Assembly: GCF_000003605.2 (NCBI RefSeq)
Contig: NW_003108087.1
Span: forward strand, 583,147 to 617,341
Length of the DNA: 34,195 nucleotides
Direction: 5' to 3'
From: Saccoglossus kowalevskii
Taxonomy: Eukaryota > Hemichordata > Enteropneusta > Harrimaniidae
How positions within the stretch are numbered: position 1 is the stretch's first letter; each line of letters opens with the position of its first letter. The notes below the pieces were generated by a model. The model was not told the origin of the DNA. It worked only from the letters and a program-made list of their open reading frames with translations, and did not search any database. This document shows, one piece after another, positions 1 to 13,500 of this stretch. The translations under genes and the position numbers were made by a program.

Positions 1-760
1 ATCTTTGATCCAATTGCGAAATAAATCGTCATGGACATGTATCCTAACATGTATAATCTATGTACCAAGTTTGAATGACAACTGACAAAGCAAGTCCAAA
101 ATACAACATTTTCAAAAAACAAGATGGCTGCCAGTCGGCCATTTTGAATTGAATTGCTAAACCACTGCATGTGCTAATGTCCCACATAAGGTACTAGACA
201 CATGCAAAGAATGAACGGAATCGATCCGCAGGATTCTGAAATATGACGTTGGATAGACTGACGCACGAACAGACGGACACACAGACGGTCGGAAGGACAG
301 ACTCAGGAACTCACGGACGGTCGGGGACATGTATCATAACATGTATGATCTATGTACTAAATTTGAATGAAAACTGAGAAAGCATGTCCAAAATACGACA
401 TTTTCAAAAAACAAGATGGCTGCCAGTCGGCCATCTTTGATCCAATTGTGAAATAAATCATCATGGACATGTATCCTAACATGTATAATCTATGTACCAA
501 GTTTGAATGAAAACTGACAAAGCATGTCCAAAATACAACATTTTCAAAAAACAAGATGGCAGCCAGTCGCCCATTTTGAATCGAATCGCTAAACCACTGC
601 ATGTGCATATGTCCCACATAAAGTACTGGGCACATGCAAAGAATGAACGGAATCGGTCCAAGGGATTCTGAGATATGACTCTGGACGGACGGACGGACCG
701 ACGGACGGACGGAGACCGAATTATAAGTCCCCATTTTCGGACTTCGTCCGAACGGGGACT
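1..760 (+). repeat. Tandem copies of a dispersed repeat ending in a compound hairpin
   Basis: A unit beginning near 1 recurs at 433 (period about 432), and a third partial copy of its first 105 bases lies at 327-432. Shared landmarks are the block around GGACATGTATCCTAACATG, the AAGATGGCTGCCAGTCGG block, and CACATGCAAAGAATGAACGG. The second full copy ends in (GACG)n-like sequence at about 682-712 and then the hairpin at 726-760. The array runs off the left edge, so its full size is unknown. I see no protein-coding capacity; the ORFs on the minus strand here are repeat sequence. Related copies in the opposite orientation lie at about 20621-20760 and 23735-24030, so this is a dispersed family, probably a non-autonomous transposon. 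Confidence 0.85.
726..760 (+). repeat. Two-tier hairpin at the end of the dispersed repeat
   Basis: The inner stem TTCGGAC/GTCCGAA (736-742 with 746-752) has a TTC loop. It sits inside the outer stem AGTCCCC/GGGGACT (726-732 with 754-760). Both stems are 7 perfect base pairs, separated by a small asymmetric bulge. It lies exactly where similarity to the repeat family ends and is preserved in diverged form at about 20621-20650. Confidence 0.8.
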
Positions 761-1688
761 AAAAAGTATTTCACAACATAGTCCAAGACTACAATAAAGT
801 TATAGAAATAATCCCAGATTGCAACAAAATTTGATTTGAACATATCAACATGACTGATTCAACATCTTAGTCGTATCAATCACAACTAGAAATGAATTGT
901 CAGTGTGCTCAATACCAATCACACCTATTATATTTTGTGCTAATGATAAAAAAAAAAGAAAAAAACAATGAACTGAAAAGCAAGGTTATTAAGCATAATT
1001 CACCAATTGTTTTAAAACTGAGGAGTAGTGGAAATTGTATAAACACAGCTTTTTCTGAGTTGAAAGAAAATTGGAATCATGAGGTTCAGGCTATGGTTGT
1101 TCAAATGTCAGCATCATTTTACTAAACTAGTAGCCATGGTAACGGGACATGTAGTATCAAAAGAACAGTTATGTATAGCGAGAGTAATGGCACTTATATC
1201 AGCTTGTGGTCATGTACTTTCTAACTCATCAAATTACATAATAACTTAATCAAATTAGGTTTATTATTCATAATTTGAATAAATATCATGTGGTTTATTA
1301 TTACTATTTATTCGGGTGTTTATTTCGACTTGTTTGTTCCAGGTAATTAGAGGTTCCCAAATCCCAATTCTCAGTAAACTGGATTATTAATTAATCACCC
1401 TGTATCCTGCCTGCCCCATGTACTTTTACATGGGCTTGACCAGATAAAGGTTAATCTAATAATACTAATAATTTTGATTACAAATTTGAGCTCATAAAAA
1501 TCATGTACTACTGTGAAATACTTTTCATATGAAATTGATTTTCACTGAAGGACAAAAAATAAAGCAATTAACAGTACATCGATGTTGTATTTCATTCATA
1601 GCTTAATTAATGAATAATTATTATGGTTTAAAAAAACAAAATTTCTTGTCTATATTTATCCAAGGCTTATAGATACAAGGTTCATTTG
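761..1688. other. Non-coding intergenic DNA
   Basis: AT-rich sequence in which I see no gene. A 77-codon frame at 892-1125 has no recognisable domain and biased, lysine-rich low-complexity composition, so I do not call it. One CCATGGTAAC X-box-like half palindrome lies at 1134-1143. Confidence 0.6.
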
Positions 1689-2550
1689 CTATGTTCACAC
1701 GACAGCATTTTATAGGAGCTTTACAGCTTGAGTCAGCAAAAATGAAAAAAAATGAGCCCCGACATAGCCCGACCGTGTAAACACATCAGGGCCCAACTAT
1801 CGAAGCTGAAATCACGCCCTCATTCCTCTTCTTCAAGTAACCTCTCTTTTCAAATATGGCGGAGACAACATATTTTGTAATATCACGCAATTTCTGGCTT
1901 GATGAAGAGGTACACGCCCTTATATCTATTTGACAGAGTAAAGAAATACTGTGATAGATTGATAGCTCAACGGGAAAAAGAAAAATGGCATACAAAATTA
2001 TGCGACAAAAACCTGAAAGAACAACTGAACAGATCCTATGTAGATTGAAGCAGCTTTTTAAGACACCGCAGATATAAATCGTAGAAGCGGTCATGGTACA
2101 GCGATGTGTTCCTACTAGGTTAAGGTTGACAACTGTTACACACATCACAACAGTTGAACAACTAAAATTTGCATGACAATAATTTAAATGAATAGGCTGT
2201 AACACATTCAGCGTATTTTAGCTGCCGTGCATCCTGTTTATTCGAGATACCTAAATCATAACACCAGTGTATTGTCTCAGACTTGTGACTGTTTCTTTTT
2301 TTCTCCCAGAATCGTGTCATGTAAAGAAAAACAAGCACGACACCAAAATCATTTTCAGCCATGTTGTTTTCATATTAAGTATTTGAGGACACTGTTGCTT
2401 TCGACTCTGATCGAGCTGAATTGAACTCTGGAAGATCTTGTCCCTCGATTGTTCGGCCCCAATCGTGTAAACGCATTGGAGATAATCTCCTGTTAATCGG
2501 TGGGAGGGGCAGTAGTTCAGCTCCAATAGAATGCTGCCGTGTGAACGTAG
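1689..2550. mobile_element. 862-bp element with terminal inverted repeats
   Basis: The left end (from 1689) reads CTATGTTCACACGACAGC. The right end (to 2550), read on the other strand, gives CTACGTTCACACGGCAGC. Similarity continues inward through a block ending GGAGCT, about 32 bases with few mismatches. CGTGTAAAC recurs inside both ends, near 1775 and 2465. No transposase is visible; the frames inside are short and unlike any domain I know. It is best read as a non-autonomous DNA transposon. I could not find a clear target-site duplication, so the superfamily is open. Confidence 0.7.
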
Positions 2551-4640
2551 AAATTGTCTAAATGTCGTTCAAAACTGTCTGATATCTATATACAAGTTCA
2601 AGGTATTTATGTTGTTTTCAGTTTGAAATTGAGTGCCTTCTGAAAACAAACTTAATAGCATTGGAAGATGTAAAAAAAAATTATAAAAAGGAATCAAAGA
2701 AATACACAAATATCATGCACGTCACTGTATAATTTAATTACCAGATAAGTGCCCACAGACTACTGCACATCTATAAATAGATAAACTGCTAATAACCCTG
2801 TAACTGTTTCCCCGCTGTGTTATAACCATGGCAACAAGCTACACATGTGACAAACACTCTTGCTGACATCAATAGTTAGTATTCAATTCACTGTTATTAG
2901 CACCAAGGTGATACAGTGAAATAAACAATAGTAGCAAATATTTAAAACAGATTACAACATCAAAAATATTGTATTTAAAAAAACAATCTCGTCAATCATG
3001 ATTGTAGCAGCTGATTTGCATATGATTATGGTCATTATATATCTATTTTTTTTAATTCTCCTTTAAATATTTAAATAGATAACTGTTAAGTTATCTACTA
3101 CACCTGTGATTGTTTACATAGCATCAAGGTCAACTTTTGTCATCTTACACAAAATTAACCACATGTGACATAATTTGTTTTCAACAATTTTGATCAAGAA
3201 ACAAAAGTGAAATCATTTGATTGAAAATTAACAAAGAAATTACAGAAAAATACAGAAAAATGTGCAAAATGTAACAACATATTGGAATAATGGTGTGAAA
3301 GAGTTAAGTATGACTTGACATTAGATTATCAGTTGGATATGATTAGGAAACCATGGTAACCATAACATTCAGATATTTGAACATCATCATTTTTCTTTGT
3401 TATCACGACGACCCATAGCAACGCATGAAAAATATATCATTTGTTTACATGAAATTTGAACACACGCTGCGTGACTACCACCACTCTTTAATTTTAGAAA
3501 AAGGAAAAAAACACAAACGAATATTTATCAATTACTATAATCTTTGCCTAAGTTTAATATCAAGGTAATTTTTTGTTACCACAGTATCTTTGAGCTGTGG
3601 GAAATTACGACAAATTAACACAGAAATATAAAACAATGTACGAAAGAAAAAGATGGTGTTCAAAGGTTAAATTATTTTATCAAATATTTATCTGTTTTAA
3701 AGGTTTAATTTGATTATTTTGATTTATCCTATCTCTGATTTTTATTTTTAAGCCTTAAAAATGCCTGTAAAATAAAACAAAGACAGCATGTTACTAATTG
3801 ACCTGTCACTAAATCACATCATGCTAACTATCCCACAGTCGTCTCCCCCACACCTAAATGGTATAGTCCAGCACGCAAGTTATTGGCAGTTCAATTGACC
3901 ACATCCATCATACTGCATACTTTGAAAGATTCATTCAAAAGCGTTAAGAGAAATACAATAGATTTAGAGTCAAGTATCATATATTAATTAGTGTTGTTAT
4001 ATTAACTGATTATGGATTTGTTTTGCACCTTTCGACACGGTTGTCAATTAGAGGCCCAAAGGGTGACAAGAACCCAAAGACGCGACTGACTGACTGACAG
4101 ACATGACAAGTATCCAATATAAGTACCGCGTATATTATAATCACATGACTCAAGGTACTTTTAATTATCCTAGGTTTCCTTTCCAAGTGTCAAACCTTTG
4201 AACAATACGCTGTTCTTAAACAGTCTTTGATTTTTGTTTTTTGTACACGCCTGTTCTTTCTAATTCCTGTTATAATAGTGGTGAAATCAATTGGTTATTA
4301 AGTGGCATTGAATCCTGGTATAGTTATTGTGATTGTTGATCACACATGCACAAATCAGTACTGGTAACTAGATCTTTAATTATAATAAACCATACTATAC
4401 ATGTACAAAAATGTCATTGTAACATAGACAAAACTTTCTGACATAGAGGCATTGTCTGATATTTGTCAAATTTGTTGTTGACCTTATTTGCATTTTACTT
4501 ATTAACCCAGTATGTTGAATTAGTAAGTATGGCTTGAAGACCAGTAATCCCACACTCAAAACAAATATTTCAGAACATGTCTTGAATTGATTGAAATTGT
4601 GGGGAAAAAAATACCTGATTATTTGGAGGGCATTAATCTG
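2551..4640. other. Non-coding AT-rich intergenic DNA
   Basis: About 2.1 kb with no gene that I can support. It contains X-box-like palindrome cores CCATGGCAAC (2826-2835) and CCATGGTAAC (3351-3360), and a small ACTG run near 4086-4098. It is 3' of the minus-strand zinc-finger gene and may hold part of its 3' UTR. Confidence 0.55.
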
Positions 4641-4644
4641 GTAA

Positions 4645-4848
4645 TTAAAATAGGAATATTTTTGTGGCCCTCATACATTTACTGATTTTTTGCCACAGGC
4701 AAAATTTGTTATAGAATAAACTACAAATACATAATTTGTTTAATACTTCATTCTTTTCATAATTTTTTTTTAAGCATATCAAACATGAACAATTGTTGAA
4801 GGGAGAAATAAACAACTTTATTGGAAGCACTGGGTGTGGTGAGGTCAT
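4645..4848 (-). CDS. Candidate last coding exon of the ZC2HC zinc-finger gene
   Basis: On the minus strand a good acceptor (TTGTTGTTTTCAG) ends at 4849. The sequence after it is open for 67 codons to a stop at 4645. The large exon upstream ends at a codon boundary before GTGAGT, so joining 5094 to 4848 keeps the frame across a 245-bp intron. The predicted tail is basic and Cys/Phe/Lys-rich with no finger motif or recognised domain. It could equally be an unused frame with the true last exon elsewhere. The call rests on splice signals and phase only. Confidence 0.35.
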   Translation of the reverse strand: MTSPHPVLPIKLFISPFNNCSCLICLKKNYEKNEVLNKLCICSLFYNKFCLWQKISKCMRATKIFLF

Positions 4849-5072
4849 CTGAAAACAACAATACTAGAACACCAACTTAAATCACATGTGTTCAATCAAG
4901 CTTTTCAGACTAGTATGGGATGGGTTATTTTCTATGCATGTACAGTGCATCACATACAATTCGGTATTTGAAATGAACCAAGAGAAACCGACAGTTCATA
5001 AGAAAGATATGTTGAAATTAAAAATAACTTGTCAATATCTGTGATGAATGTGGTGCTTAAGGGCGTATGCTA

Positions 5073-6944
<1,872 letters not shown>

Positions 6945-7450
6945 TAAAACGTTTCTTCCAGGCTGTGAGAAGACGTAAATGTTGGTAGAAAATCAGTTCA
7001 AGCTATAATAGTCCGATACTGAATAGTTAAAATAAAACCAAACCCCGGAGCGGCCATTCTCTAAACGCAAATGAAATAAAAAAAAAAAAAAACGTCATCA
7101 TGTCGACGTCATTGCTGGTATTGTTATTTACCGTTCAATAAAAGAAATGGGGTCGTAATAGTGAAAGGGTAAAGGTTGGTTTCTATCTGCGAAGCCTCGG
7201 TGAGCCTGATAGACTTCGTTCCGCCTAGAAACGCTGTATACAAACACATCGGAAACTAATGACTCGGTCGTTTACCTCGCCGCCATATTGTCTCCTATCT
7301 CGCGCTAATGTTCAGCCAGAGAGGGCGCTTCTTGGATAAAATTGGGTTCTGAAGCCGGCAATCCTCGGGGGCGGAGCTACGTCACGGACGTTCTACGTTG
7401 CTAAGACGCGCACCACTGTACCACGTATTTCTATGGGCTTTGTGCGCGCT
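6945..7450 (-). promoter_or_regulatory. Putative promoter and 5' exon region of the zinc-finger gene
   Basis: This stretch is richer in GC and CpG than its surroundings and has two YY1-like ATGGC motifs on the minus strand: ATGGCCGC near 7055 and AATATGGCGGC at 7278-7288. The second is 11 of 12 to the TISU element and is followed by a splice donor (GCGGCGAG|GTAAAC, exon end 7276). An ATG at 7286 would start an 11-nt coding exon, but its phase does not match any acceptor I see before 6332. It is therefore more likely a short upstream ATG or an alternative 5' exon. Transcription start sites cannot be placed by eye. Confidence 0.45.
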
Positions 7451-9648
7451 GCTGTGGAATGCCGGTGGAGCCGGTGAAAACTCGAGAAAACAACACAAAC
7501 TCAACTTTGAAGTAATCCTGAAACAACCAAATTCATATATGTTACACACGTAGGGCTAATCTTGTTACACTGTTCAGGGGACTCTCAACAACCATCGCAA
7601 AGTACCGTTTACTGCGAGTTTTTGGTCTTTGTTTTCACCGCGAGGGTTGCCAGGCGGTAGAAAATGCCCGGATGTCCGCCCCCGAGAATACATACAAAAT
7701 ACCGTAACCCGGGTACGAAAATAATTTCATTAGATCATCACTACTGTGTATTTACATCATAGCGAATAATTCGTTCATTTATTGTGCGTAATATGTTATT
7801 GAAGCCCTGGAATCGACCAGAGAAAGGGGGATTAGATGTAAAACCAGGGTGAGACTTTGTATTTGTATTTGTATATTTTATTTCACCATAAAGTAAATAC
7901 AATTGGGTACTTGCTAAATACATAATACTTTGTCATTATGGTGTGGAACATGATAAATAGCTCAAAAAGAGCTAGTAAAACATCATGTCCCTACCCTAAT
8001 TATAAACTAGTCAAATTATCAGAAATATTCTTACAAATATTCAAAGGTAATGTATATAAGAATACTTAAAACTGATCAAAAATATGTCATAAAAGTCAAG
8101 TGAGTGACAATTGTTAAATAAGTCAATACTGGGTTATTTATTACAGAGATACTGTTTAAGACCTTGTTTAAATGTGTATCGCGAGGTGATATTTTTAATG
8201 ACACTGGCAATGAGTTCCAGAATAAGGGAATAAGGTACTACTATAAATTACACTGTGTTGACTTTGAGTTAAACGTTTCCTTTCTACAAAAAAGTTTGCG
8301 TTTTCTACAGCTCTTGTAATGTGCGAGTGCTGAATTGGTCAAAATAATCTAGCACACATCTCGCATGATTTTTATTTTTCAGATCAAAAATTAACATTCC
8401 TGTTTGTAATTTACAAAGATCATATATATTTAATATACCTATGTTCTTAAACTAATAGGTGGTTATCTCCGCCTGGTCATGTCACTTGTTATGTTTAACT
8501 ACTTATTGGACATTGACTATAACTTCGAAAATCAAAAACGATGTAGCAAAAAGAATTTTTGAACAGTGGAATACCCAAATACTAGTACCAATAACTAACA
8601 GCGCATGCGCATTTGTGTAAGAAATAGTTTAATCAATCGAATAGTTTTATAGCGACAAAAAATATACCTATAGATCTGAGGGCTAATCCGGGCCCAGAAG
8701 AACACGAAATCACGCATACATAAGTACTAGTATGTGTTCATTAATGTTAATATTCATTATGTTATTTATCAAATCACGTGACACATTGCAATAACGCGAT
8801 TGGTGTTGACGGAGTAGCGTTACAGTGCCAGTCAATTTTCATAAAGGCGTGAATTTGTTATATGTACATTTAGAAATATTTATTAAAAAAATATCCAGAA
8901 AGATTCTCGCGCTTCATTCATATTTAGGGAAGATGTTTTTGGAACCACTAGGTAACCATTACCCATGTGTCTTTGCAGGGTTTCCTCAATCATTGGCCGA
9001 TTTACTGTCATAGACGTAAAAGATAGATCCCGTCAAACTTGTTTAAAACGCTAAAAAAAATATAGTGATTCATTCGCTGAAATAAATTTAAAAGACTGCC
9101 AATACAAGTAGTACCATTATTAGCACAGAAAGTTAAATTGCGAAAGCGAGCAAGTGTCAACGGAGAGGTTAAAGATTAACTCACCGAAGTGGATTTCTAT
9201 GCGGGTGGTATCCATCCGCTATTGCTTCTGATTGGCCAAGTCGTTTTCGATCGCCATTTGAAATATATAAACCTTTCTAAATATTTAAATATAAAACAAA
9301 TTCGCGCCTTCGTGAAACTCGGCGTAACTGTAATAACTTTTTTCGTGGGGCAGATATTAAAATCAACCCTGTTCTGATGAAATGTGTGAATAAGGTTAAA
9401 CAAAAAACAACATGTATTGCCCCCCTACAAAAAAAACCTACAAATTCGAAAGCTCCCTCTTCCTGATTACGAACCTAAAATATAGAAAAACATTTACTAA
9501 ATTTACAATTTCTTCCCACCAACTAGCAATTTAGCTCGGTGGATACACCAGCACAACGTGTGTAAGAGTGATATCGGTGATGAATCACACTGTGTATTTC
9601 ATTACACTGAAAATCAAGATGTAATAGTTTTACTAAGTATTTCTGAGA
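7451..9648. other. Non-coding DNA between two divergent genes
   Basis: No gene supported. Short frames at 7741-7923, 8825-9013 and 9189-9377 have no domains, signal peptides or splice context and are not called. The first part, to about 7700, still has raised CpG and may belong to the promoter region. Confidence 0.55.
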
Positions 9649-9959
9649 TTAAAGGGCAGTGGTCGTCGCGCTGCGCATGTGCGACATTTGTTTTGATAAA
9701 CATTGATTTTCCCATAATCTAATGCGCTCTTCTAATGGAAATCACTAAAATCTATGGGACTTGACCTGGGCGCGACTTGCACTAATTACCGTCGGTGATT
9801 CCTTCGATACCTTCCAATCACCTAAAAAATACCTAAATAAAGTTTGGTAACGTCTCAGTTTGTAGTCGTTGCTCTGTGCAACAGTCAAAGTTGCTACCTT
9901 TGTTTACATGAGACCAATATATCTCGCGCATGTGTGACGCAACGACTACTGCCCTTTAA
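9649..9959. mobile_element. 311-bp MITE flanked by TTAA (piggyBac-like ends)
   Basis: TTAA at 9649-9652 is followed by AGGGCAGTGGTCGTCGC. The right end, read on the other strand from the closing TTAA (9956-9959), gives AGGGCAGTAGTCGTTGC. Imperfect inverted similarity continues inward for about 35 bases, including GCGCATG-like blocks. There is no coding capacity. TTAA target duplication is characteristic of the piggyBac superfamily, hence the tentative class. A diverged copy lies in intron 2 at 18689-18985. Confidence 0.75.
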
Positions 9960-10159
9960 TGAGTACTCAGACTACAAAAATAAATTTCACAAATGTGTTA
10001 TATTCTTTTTCAGCTATGTAGATTCCATATTACTCGGAGTTTTGTACAATGTGTTTATGTTATTTAGTCAATTTTTAAAACTCAGGAACAGTAGTTCATA
10101 AAATTGATCTGTTATGTTAAATAAACAGTAAAAATAAAATAAAATAAAGTAAAGTAACC

Positions 10160-10160
<1 letters not shown>
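9960..10160. other. Upstream flank of the voltage-sensor gene
   Basis: Non-coding, between the MITE and the microsatellite. No recognisable element. Confidence 0.5.

Positions 10161-10256
<96 letters not shown>
10161..10256. repeat. (ATA)n microsatellite, about 32 units
   Basis: An uninterrupted ATA repeat of about 96 bases. It ends about 280 bases before the start codon of the voltage-sensor gene. The poly-tyrosine frame on the minus strand is this repeat, not a gene. Confidence 0.97.
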
Positions 10257-10535
10257 TTTAATGGCACGTATTAAAATGAAACAAAATAGAATGTTACTTT
10301 TTACAGGTAAAGCTGTTGGCATGGTAAAAAGAAGTACAAGATACACCGTTATTTCGTTTGAATTTAGCAATCTGGGAAACGTTTTAAATAAAGTACACTA
10401 CTAGTATATTCTGTATTGTATATGGATATGAGTGTCAGGGAGGTGAGTTAACAAACATGGGGCAAGAAAACGAAAGTGCCAGCCGTTTTCAGATGTTCTA
10501 TGGGGGCGCTCGACTACAGAAAACCTAAACACACA
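10257..10535 (+). promoter_or_regulatory. Proximal promoter/5' UTR of the voltage-sensor gene
   Basis: Between the microsatellite and the start codon. The last 100 bases become GC-richer (GGGGGCGCTCG near 10502). The start codon lies in CACAATGGCGGC, 10 of 12 to the TISU consensus (SAASATGGCGGC), in which a YY1 site and the initiation codon coincide and 5' UTRs are very short. I see no obvious TATA box at the right distance. Confidence 0.4.
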
Positions 10536-10555
10536 ATGGCGGCCGATGAGGAAAG
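10536..10555 (+). CDS. Voltage-sensor gene exon 1 (start codon)
   Basis: Twenty coding bases, MAADEE plus two bases of Ser7, then AG|GTGTTG. The donor is weak, but the phase matches exon 2 exactly (AG + C = Ser). The intron is 119 bp. The start was chosen for its ATGGCGGC context and because it gives an in-frame start for exon 2; an ATG 36 bases upstream is also in frame. Confidence 0.75.
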
Positions 10556-13500
10556 GTGTTGAGATCGATTCCATACATTTTTCGGTGTTTTTCTTGTCGT
10601 ATGTCCATATATTTTCAGAAAAGCAACCATGTTCGCCAGATAACATTACTATTATCGACTATGTTGTTTTACAGCCATCAAGGACCGGTGACAATTGTGC
10701 GAGATGGATTCGAGAACAGGTCATCGACGCCTCGAAGCTTTTCAACGCCTGACTTGATCACCGCAACACATAGGAGGCGACCACGACCAAAGTAAGATAA
10801 AACGTTCACTGTTATCTTTAGGGGAGATTTGATTTTGTTTATTCTAGATTTTTATCAGCTGCATTGCCTCATTATTGTGGCTTCCAGTCTTACACCTAAG
10901 CCACTGTGATACGCGCTCGGTCATTCCGTTAACATTAAAAAACATCCCGACGCTAATATAGTACAAAGTTGGTTTTCTTCCATTGTAATAGCGGAGACAA
11001 GTAGAACTAGAAGACAGAACAAGTGCGAGACAGTTCAACGTTGACTAACGAGGGAATACAATGGTACCAGCCAGGGGTGAGGATCGACAAAGAGCCGTTC
11101 CGCTCGCCTAAATATACTTCAATTAACCGCTGAAAATATAGCCTTTATTGCACCGTAAACAAAACCTGACATAAATCATAGAAGGTACTAACGTTAGCCA
11201 TGCATAAATTAAACTGACGAAAATGTCTTTCAATAGACATAATCGTGACAAATGTAATTTCCTAAACAAATTAATAAGCCTGAGTGTGCATATTAACTAC
11301 ACGGTAAATAGTTGTTTACAGTCCCTAGTGTCAATTGTTTCTTGGTTATATATTGTTAAGGTCAGTGACAGGAAGCAAGGTAGCTGTTTCTTATATTACA
11401 TCGAGAACAGAATCTATGTACGTTCTCACTTTAGTCGCTAGATTCTCACATTACTCTGTGCTAGAAAGAAGTCTGTGTTATGATATGGGATAAAGGTGGT
11501 TTGCATTTGTTTGGATCCATAACAAGTTATGGATGGTATCCTTTGAATGGCAGTGCCCTTTTAATTCCAGGAGTGTACTATGACCTGGTAATCATAGCAA
11601 GGTGACACAGTGGTGAAATCGTAGACTGTGTCTTTTGTCGCAAAAACATGGGCAAGCTAAAGCCGATTCACTGGCAGAAGCATTGCCTTTTATGGAGACC
11701 AAGAAAGCATGAACGGAACCACTGTATATGCGACCTTTTCGCTTTAATAACAAATTTAAGCATTTTTTTTTCGCTTAGGGTGATTGTCTAGATTTGTGAG
11801 ACTCACAATGATTTAGTTTCATTTTCAGTGCACATGTACATTTTTTAACTGTAAAGTGTCGGTCTTAAGGAATCAAAACAGATGTTTTCACACTCAGTAA
11901 ATGAACATTTAAAAAAAACCTCCCAGGTAGTGACCTAATTTAAGGTTTAATAGAAAGGAGTGTCTGTTTAACCAACATAGGTTACAGTATCTTGTTTTGA
12001 AAGAAATTAAATGTATTTGTTATAAACTATTAGTCTGGAACAGTAGCACAGGTTGAGTATATATATTGAGCTTAACTTCTATTTTGTTCATTTACTTTTA
12101 TTATTACCTCATACTAAAATATGTTTGGATATTTATGAAAAAAAATACTGTAATTTTTTTAATTTCAATATTTGAATATTTTGATCATATTCACTAAGTT
12201 AAAAAATATTATGATTTTTTCAAGAAAACAATGAGTTGTATTGTAAATTTACATGTTTATATATTAATAGATTAAATTTTAGCAAGTTTTACTTATTCTT
12301 GAAAAAAACAAAATTAAAATCCAGTGAATAGTTAGAATGGATAAAATTAAAATAACAACAAAATTAAATTCCAGAGAAAATACATTTTGTTTTATGAACC
12401 CTATGAAAGATCAGTAAAAAACACATTAATATCAACCCAATTAATCAGTTTCACTGAGAGCTAAAATTAAGTATTTCACAGTGTTGAATTTTTGTTTTTT
12501 AACACGTCACCTCCACAGAGGAGAGACAAAATGTCTCAGTTAAGATTAATTTCACGACAGATTTACTTTCTGGATTAAAATAACAATGGATAACAAAAGA
12601 TAGATTAACATTGTAAACAACATAAACAATAGTGTCCCATGATTCTTTGGTGCAATCCATGGGATTGAGCGGTTCCCCTTTAAAGTTTACTATTTTTGTA
12701 TATCATGGAAATATGTTGAATCACTATCATTTGGGAGAAAATGTCAAAACACGATCATCATTCCGGTAAAAAAATTAGTGCATTTACTAAATTTAAGACA
12801 ATGTAAAAATAAACTTGTCTATTGAAAATGTTGTTGGATGATATGATATTGTTGTGTGGTCAAGATGTAACATCCCACTAAATACCAAAGGTGCCGTTAA
12901 TCATGTTTTTATGCCGATATCACAAGCAGATCATATAAACTTACCCGGTACATTCTGTATACTAAATGGAAAAACAAACTTTGTTGTGATTTGCATCTCT
13001 GTATAACCGCAGTGTCTGATTGTTTGCAATTCTATGCTCCCCTTGTGGGCATGGTACTCAGACTATCCCTTTGAGACCATCTTTAATGCACATGTTGAAA
13101 AACAACAACAGTTTTATTTTTTCAACTTTACTACATGTATTTGGTTTCTATTTTATAGAAAAGAAATCTGTTTTCGTTGTTTGATTTGTTGTCAAGAACA
13201 TTTTTTAAACTTTATTTTCTTTGTTAATGTGCATCACAATAATAGATAGACAGTTTTCAAATTTGTCTTTGACATTGGAGCTGCAAGTTCAAACACTTTT
13301 ACAGTTTGTGGTAGGGTTACTCGCATCACTTTACTAGTATTAGGATGTATATCATATTCTGTCATCTCTTCTAATTAATTAAGCCTTAATTATGCATTTT
13401 ATAACCTTTTCTGAGTAAACTAAGCATGAAATGGACATTGTGTTCGGAGGGTAGATTTTCTGTGTGTTATTGTTCAGTACTTTACTGTAAACACCCGTCC

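Noticed and set aside
357..734. 125-residue minus-strand frame at the left edge
   Set aside because: It is made of tandem copies of the dispersed hairpin repeat; the repeated MADWQPSCFLKM-like blocks follow the DNA repeat.
7180..7235. Possible hairpin (TTTCTA...CGAAG / CTTCG...TAGAAA) as an RNA gene
   Set aside because: Pairing is broken by large unequal gaps, and it matches no RNA family I know.
10068..10370. 100-residue minus-strand frame with a long tyrosine run
   Set aside because: It is the (ATA)n microsatellite read in one frame; nothing supports translation.
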